This document shows, piece by piece, positions 59,852 to 64,000 of a stretch of 64,000 bases of DNA. This DNA is from Bacillus sp. AFS041924 (GTDB taxonomy: Bacteria > Bacillota > Bacilli > Bacillales > Bacillaceae_G): assembly GCF_002577195.1 (NCBI RefSeq), contig NZ_NULG01000025.1, positions 148,908 to 212,907 of the forward strand, given 5' to 3'. The position numbers were made by a program, and so were the translations under genes. The notes beneath the pieces are model-generated. The model was not told the origin of the DNA and did not search any database. It saw nothing but the letters and a program-made list of their open reading frames with translations. Numbering within the stretch: the stretch's first letter is position 1; each line of letters starts with the position of its first letter.

Positions 59852-61093
59852 TTAAAACGTCGGATATAATTCGTATTTGCTAGATAAAGCATTAACTCGG
59901 TTACGAGATGCTTCTAATACTTCTTGGTTTTCATGATTTTTTAATGTCTCAGCAATGATTGATGCAATTTCATCCATATCTTCTAAAGTAAATCCTCTTG
60001 AAGTTACAGCTGCAGTACCGATACGGATACCACTTGTTACAAACGGACTTGCAGGATCAAACGGAATCGTATTTTTGTTACATGTTATACCAATTTCATC
60101 TAATACATGCTCAGCAACTTTACCAGTTAACTCTAATGATCGAACATCAATTAAAATTAAGTGATTATCTGTACCACCAGATACTAAGTTTAAGCCGTTA
60201 GATTTTAAGCCTTCAGCTAAACGAGCCGCGTTATCAATGATTGATTGTGTATACTTTTTAAAATCTTCATGTAAAGCTTCACCAAACGCTACAGCTTTTG
60301 CTGCAATAACGTGCATTAATGGTCCACCTTGAATTCCAGGGAAGATTGACTTATCAATTGCTTTTGCATACTCTTCTTTACATAAAATCATACCACCACG
60401 TGGTCCACGTAAAGTTTTATGAGTTGTTGTTGTAACGAAGTCAGCAAATGGAACTGGATTTTGATGAAGACCAGTTGCTACTAGACCTGCGATATGAGCC
60501 ATATCTACCATTAAGTAAGCGCCAACTTCATCTGCAATTTCTCTGAATTTTTTAAAGTCAATTGCTCTTGGGTAAGCACTTGCGCCCGCTACAATTAGTT
60601 TTGGTTTATGCGCTTTAGCTTTCTCTAATACATCTTCATAATTGATTACTTGAGTTTCTGGATCTACTCCATACTCAACGAAATTATATTGGACGCCACT
60701 GAAGTTTACTGGACTTCCGTGAGTTAAATGTCCACCATGTGATAAATTCATACCTAATACTGTATCACCTTGTTTTAGAATAGTGAAATAAACTGCCATA
60801 TTCGCTTGAGCACCTGAATGAGGCTGAACATTTACGTGTTCCGCTCCGAAAATTTCTTTTGCACGGTCTCTTGCAATGTTTTCTGCGATGTCCACATACT
60901 CACAACCGCCATAATATCGTTTGCTTGGGTATCCTTCAGCATATTTGTTTGTTAATACTGAACCTTGGGCTTCCATTACTGCTTCGCTTACAAAGTTTTC
61001 AGAAGCAATTAACTCGATTTTAGTACGTTGTCTACCTAGTTCTAACTGAATTGCTTCATACAATGATGGATCTTGCTTTTTTAAATTTTCCAC
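59852..61093 (-). CDS. glyA: Serine hydroxymethyltransferase
   Basis: 413 residues, PLP enzyme interconverting serine and glycine with tetrahydrofolate. PLP lysine in [15 protein letters not shown], substrate loop [10 protein letters not shown], and the [15 protein letters not shown] block. GTG at 61093 follows GGGGG at 8 bases and gives the usual length; an ATG at 61126 is too far upstream. Confidence 0.97.
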   Translation of the reverse strand: MENLKKQDPSLYEAIQLELGRQRTKIELIASENFVSEAVMEAQGSVLTNKYAEGYPSKRYYGGCEYVDIAENIARDRAKEIFGAEHVNVQPHSGAQANMAVYFTILKQGDTVLGMNLSHGGHLTHGSPVNFSGVQYNFVEYGVDPETQVINYEDVLEKAKAHKPKLIVAGASAYPRAIDFKKFREIADEVGAYLMVDMAHIAGLVATGLHQNPVPFADFVTTTTHKTLRGPRGGMILCKEEYAKAIDKSIFPGIQGGPLMHVIAAKAVAFGEALHEDFKKYTQSIIDNAARLAEGLKSNGLNLVSGGTDNHLILIDVRSLELTGKVAEHVLDEIGITCNKNTIPFDPASPFVTSGIRIGTAAVTSRGFTLEDMDEIASIIAETLKNHENQEVLEASRNRVNALSSKYELYPTF

Positions 61094-61259
61094 GGCTATA
61101 TCCCCCTTATTGTAAAACACGAACATTATTAGTATAAATTTACTATATTATTCGATAAATCGAACGAATTCCTTTCTATTTTACCATGTTTCGCATTAAA
61201 AATAAAAGATTTATCTTTCGAAATACTAACATTTAGCAATTCTATTCTATTAAAAAATA

Positions 61260-61826
61260 TTATTTCAAGTCTTCATCTATTGAATAGACTGCACGTGCTC
61301 CACCAATTAACTTTGGACGCGTTTTTGCTGCAGTAATATGAGCTTGTCCAACTTGTTTGATGTTTGTTCTTAAAGGTACTGCTACATGCTTTAAGTGCAT
61401 ACCGATTAAAGTATCACCAATATCGATTCCTGCATCAGCTTTAATCTGTTCAACAATTACAGCATGCTCTAACTGTCTATATGCATATGATGCAAGAGCA
61501 CCTCCTGCTGTACGAACTGGTACAACTGTCACCTCGTCTAGTTGTAAACCTTTTGCCGTCTTTCTTTGAACAACTAGTGCCCTGTTTAGATGTTCACAGC
61601 ATTGAAATGCTAATTGTACCCCTGTTTCATCTTGAAAAGCCTTAATTTCATTAAATAAAACTTCCGCTACTTCTAAAGTCCCTGAGGTTCCAATTCTTTG
61701 TCCGCTTACCTCACTAGTGCTGCATCCGATTACTAAAACATGTTCATTTGTAAAATTCACGTGATCATTTAGTTCATTTAATAATGATTTTATTTGTTGC
61801 ACTATTAAACTTAATTCTTCATTCAT
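61260..61826 (-). CDS. ywlG: TIGR01440/UPF0340 family protein YwlG
   Basis: 188 residues, cytoplasmic. Family landmarks: VLVIGCSTSEVSGQRIGTSG, QCCEHLNRALV and HLKHVAVPLR. No activity is established. Conserved position between rpiB and glyA. Confidence 0.92.
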   Translation of the reverse strand: MNEELSLIVQQIKSLLNELNDHVNFTNEHVLVIGCSTSEVSGQRIGTSGTLEVAEVLFNEIKAFQDETGVQLAFQCCEHLNRALVVQRKTAKGLQLDEVTVVPVRTAGGALASYAYRQLEHAVIVEQIKADAGIDIGDTLIGMHLKHVAVPLRTNIKQVGQAHITAAKTRPKLIGGARAVYSIDEDLK

Positions 61827-61888
61827 TTCTTTTCTCCCCTCGTGGGATCCAGATTTTAATCTTTTTCAAAATACTTTCACTCATTATT

Positions 61889-61933
61889 AAAAAAGCCGAT
61901 AATCTTCACAGTCTGTTTTGGATTAACGGCTTT
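61889..61933 (-). terminator. Terminator of rpiB
   Basis: AAAGCCG / CGGCTTT with inner ATCC-like pairs and a long loop; six T on the minus strand. Confidence 0.65.
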
Positions 61934-61942
61934 ATTACGTTT

Positions 61943-62392
61943 TTATAATTGATTATTTTTTTCGTAATCTTTAATTTTATTTATTCGGTTTTCATGACGA
62001 CCGCCTTGAAATTCTGTCGTTAACCAAATCTTTGCAATGTCTCTTGCCAAACCAGGACCGATCACTCGCTCCCCCATTGCTAAAACATTCGTATTATTAT
62101 GCTCGCGTGTTGCTCTTGCACTGAAAGTATCGTGTGCTAATGCGCATCGAATCCCCTCAACTTTATTTGCTGCAATTGACATACCAATTCCTGTTCCACA
62201 TATTAAAATACCACGGTCTACATCTCCACTTGCTACTTTTTGTGAAACTGGAAATGCATAGTCTGGGTAGTCTACAGATGTACCACACTCACAACCATAA
62301 TCTTCGTATTGAATGCCCATTTCGTCCATTAAACTCATAATTTCTTGACGTATATTTACTCCACCATGATCAGATGCTATTGCTACTTTCAT
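61943..62392 (-). CDS. rpiB: Ribose-5-phosphate isomerase B
   Basis: 149 residues, RpiB/LacAB fold. SDHGG near the N-terminus, catalytic-loop ILICGTGIGMSIAANK with its cysteine, and HNNTNVLAMGERVIG are present. Interconverts ribose 5-phosphate and ribulose 5-phosphate. B. subtilis YwlF position. Confidence 0.94.
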   Translation of the reverse strand: MKVAIASDHGGVNIRQEIMSLMDEMGIQYEDYGCECGTSVDYPDYAFPVSQKVASGDVDRGILICGTGIGMSIAANKVEGIRCALAHDTFSARATREHNNTNVLAMGERVIGPGLARDIAKIWLTTEFQGGRHENRINKIKDYEKNNQL

Positions 62393-62519
62393 TAGATAAC
62401 CCCCGTATCAATCTCTTCAATTTACTTGCTATGTATTGGATTACTTTCCATTACTATCTTACACTATTATGTTCAAATTTAGGGAATCTAATTTATCATC
62501 CAATCGCTAATTAAATTAA

Positions 62520-62957
62520 TTATTCGTTTGGATTCTGCACTATTTGTTTTACTAATCCTTCTAATTCATTCAAAGTATTTTCATAAATTGATAAAGAACC
62601 TCCATAAGGGTCAGATATATCTTTACTTTGCCCATTTAAATACTCATAAAATGTAAATATTTTCTCCTTATACTGAGGAAATTTAGAAACTAACATTTGC
62701 TTATGGCTCGACGTCATTGATAAGACATTCGATGACCATTCCAGTAGTTCTTCATTTACTTGTTGCGAGGAGTGATTCGTTTCAATCCCTTTATTTTTTA
62801 GAGCCAATATTGCATTTTGAGACGCAGGTTCACCTGACATTGCAAATACACCGGCAGACTGTACCTGATATAACTCATTACCATGATGCCTTAACAGCGC
62901 TTCAGCCATTGGGCTTCTGCACGTATTTCCAGTACAAACAAATAATATTTTTTTCAT
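62520..62957 (-). CDS. ywlE: Protein-arginine phosphatase YwlE
   Basis: 145 residues, low-molecular-weight PTP fold. Active-site loop CTGNTCRS (Cys8 to Arg14); the Thr in this loop (Thr12) is the residue that makes YwlE select phospho-arginine over phospho-tyrosine. The acid Asp is in ISDPYGGS. It opposes the McsB arginine kinase in stress protein quality control. Confidence 0.94.
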   Translation of the reverse strand: MKKILFVCTGNTCRSPMAEALLRHHGNELYQVQSAGVFAMSGEPASQNAILALKNKGIETNHSSQQVNEELLEWSSNVLSMTSSHKQMLVSKFPQYKEKIFTFYEYLNGQSKDISDPYGGSLSIYENTLNELEGLVKQIVQNPNE

Positions 62958-63013
62958 CTTAATACCTCACCCTCATTTATGTGAACGGTTTATTTAATCT
63001 ATTCTACTAAAAA

Positions 63014-63054
63014 ACAAAAGGATGGGGCAATTGTCTCCAATTTCCTCCATCCTT
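63014..63054 (-). terminator. Terminator of mntP
   Basis: 8-bp stem AAGGATGG / CCATCCTT with further internal pairs; TTTTGTTTTTT follows on the minus strand. Confidence 0.8.
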
Positions 63055-63078
63055 GAACTTATTCAACATACTTATGTA

Positions 63079-63636
63079 TTAGGAAAAAAATAAAAGCTTT
63101 ATTCCGAAAATCAATAAGAACGAACCACCTAAAAGTTCTCCAAATTTACCAAGTTCCTTTTCTACTCTTCTTCCTAAAAGTAATCCAGCCCAAGTTAAAA
63201 GTGTACTAATAATACCAAATAATAAAATCGTTAGCCATGTTTTAGCACCAAATGTTCCCAAGCTAATACCGACCGAAAAACTATCCACGCTTACACCAAA
63301 TGCAAAAAGCAGTAAACCGAACCCTGTAGGTGAGTACTTATTTTCTTCTTTACCAAATAAAGTAGAGTAAATCATATGAAAACCGATCCCCATTAGTAAT
63401 ACTCCACCGAGCAATACAGCATATCGACCAAGATTTTCAGATAACTCATATCCAATGATCATTCCTAATAAGGGCATTATCACATGAAAAAGCCCAATTA
63501 CAATCCCAATATTAATGATCTGTTTAAATTTAAGTTGTATTACACCCATCCCTAATCCAACTGAGAATGCATCTAAACCTAGCGCAGATCCCATAATTGA
63601 TAATGTAATCATCTCATCGATTAATGAGCTACTCAT
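63079..63636 (-). CDS. mntP: Manganese exporter MntP
   Basis: 185 residues, six helices in two inverted repeats, each with an acidic DAFSVG / DSFSVG motif (ALGLDAFSVGLGMG; FGVSVDSFSVGISLG). Exports Mn2+. ATG follows GGGGGG at 5 bases. B. subtilis YwlD position. A short hairpin precedes the ribosome site; no yybP-ykoY Mn riboswitch was recognised. Confidence 0.94.
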   Translation of the reverse strand: MSSSLIDEMITLSIMGSALGLDAFSVGLGMGVIQLKFKQIINIGIVIGLFHVIMPLLGMIIGYELSENLGRYAVLLGGVLLMGIGFHMIYSTLFGKEENKYSPTGFGLLLFAFGVSVDSFSVGISLGTFGAKTWLTILLFGIISTLLTWAGLLLGRRVEKELGKFGELLGGSFLLIFGIKLLFFS

Positions 63637-63965
63637 GCTTTCCCCCCTAGGACTTGCTATTAAAAGATATGCACGTCCTATAATTCATATGAGGGAAATT
63701 AATAAAATTTAATAATCGTGACCAGAAACCTCAATGAGCTTCTATTAATTTTGATACGTTAAATGATGTCATTGTCGGTATGGAGAAATACGTACGCCAA
63801 GGTGAACATTGTTGTTAAAGTTGTGTTTTTTGGTGATAAATAGTTCAGGTCAAACTATTTCTGAACAGTAACTACAGAGACATTCTTTAAAAACCACGAA
63901 ACAAACTGGCAATCTCTTTATTCAACAATATAAAAAATAGAAGCCACAAAAAGCTTCTATTCAAT
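63637..63965. other. Gene-free region upstream of mntP with several small stem-loops
   Basis: 330 bp. A hairpin TAGGAC / GTCCTA (63648-63653 with 63675-63680) abuts the mntP ribosome site. Further out AAATAGTT/AACTATTT (63838-63845 with 63853-63860) and GTTCAG/CTGAAC (63843-63848 with 63861-63866) overlap and are mutually exclusive or interleaved. No gene seen. Confidence 0.45.
63931..63961 (-). terminator. Terminator of a gene beyond the right edge
   Basis: 9-bp stem AATAGAAGC / GCTTCTATT, 8-nt loop, followed on the minus strand by a T-run. A repeat element adjoins its upstream side. Confidence 0.75.
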
Positions 63966-64000
63966 GTGTAGACAAAGTCCAAAAATTTGATTTCAGACTG
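63966..64000. mobile_element. Second copy (left end) of the MITE-like repeat
   Basis: GTGTAGACAAAGTCC followed by a near-identical TTTGATTTCAGACTG, matching the first 37 bases of the element at 3492 with a two-base gap. The rest lies outside the window. As in the first copy, the element begins next to a terminator hairpin. Confidence 0.7.

Noticed and set aside
63637..63965. yybP-ykoY manganese riboswitch before mntP
   Set aside because: The conserved core elements of that riboswitch could not be found on either strand.

Overview
This window is chromosomal DNA of a low-GC, endospore-forming Firmicute of the Bacillaceae. The evidence is the set of spore genes (spoIID, spoIIQ, spoIIID, a GerA/B/C-type germinant receptor), TTG/GTG starts behind strong GGAGG sites, a T-box leader and a CcpA-type cre site. 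Gene order follows the B. subtilis ywl-atp-ywm-spoIIQ-mbl-ywq segment: mntP-ywlE-rpiB-ywlG-glyA, upp, atp, ywzB-ywmB-murA-spoIID, spoIIQ, spoIIID-mbl, fabZ, ywqB/ywqA and a ywqC/ywqD-like pair. A species cannot be fixed from the sequence alone; a Bacillus or Gottfriedia-like genome is a guess. No rRNA, tRNA, prophage, complete transposon or CRISPR was seen.

Layout, left to right. At 0-3 kb (minus strand) is the end of a surface-polysaccharide region: a tyrosine kinase cut by the window edge, its membrane modulator, a SipW-type signal peptidase and a small exported protein with a perfect EF-hand loop. At 3-8 kb are a truncated haemoglobin, a MITE-like repeat inserted in a terminator, a lipase-like lipoprotein, a CarD-type regulator, a cold-shock protein and a secreted M14 carboxypeptidase with a TEGT repeat. 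At 8-14 kb are the SWIM/SNF2 pair, a GrpB-family protein and fabZ, which is preceded by a structured leader with its own terminator. At 14-27 kb are the germinant receptor, mbl, spoIIID, spoIIQ, a DnaA-box cluster, a T-box (probably Trp) in front of an oligopeptide-binding lipoprotein, spoIID, murA, ywmB and ywzB.

At 27.7-38.2 kb is an 11-gene complex I operon (nuoABCDHIJKLMN) without the NADH-oxidising nuoEFG genes; its NuoC carries a long Lys/Ala repeat. At 38.6-42.8 kb are an EmrAB-like efflux pair with a divergent TetR regulator and a NERD-domain protein. At 43.7-51 kb is the full F1Fo ATP synthase operon. At 51.3-58.1 kb an island absent from this position in B. subtilis holds a Vpr-like protease, an AmiS/UreI channel and a deoxynucleoside catabolic cluster (nupC, cdd, deoC, deoR) with recognisable operators. 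At 58.2-63.6 kb are upp, doxX, glyA, ywlG, rpiB, ywlE and mntP.

The most unusual structure is a family of intergenic arrays (5.45-5.56, 23.66-23.77 and 43.06-43.65 kb). In these, short words of the form TATTTGCA or TAATTGCG recur every 20-21 bp, two DNA helical turns, while the bases between vary. Other items worth checking are the fabZ leader RNA, two DnaA-box clusters, the Trp-type T-box on a peptide-binding protein, the terminator-associated repeat element (a second copy begins at the right edge), an in-frame usd-like leader on spoIIID, and helically phased direct repeats upstream of the atp operon.
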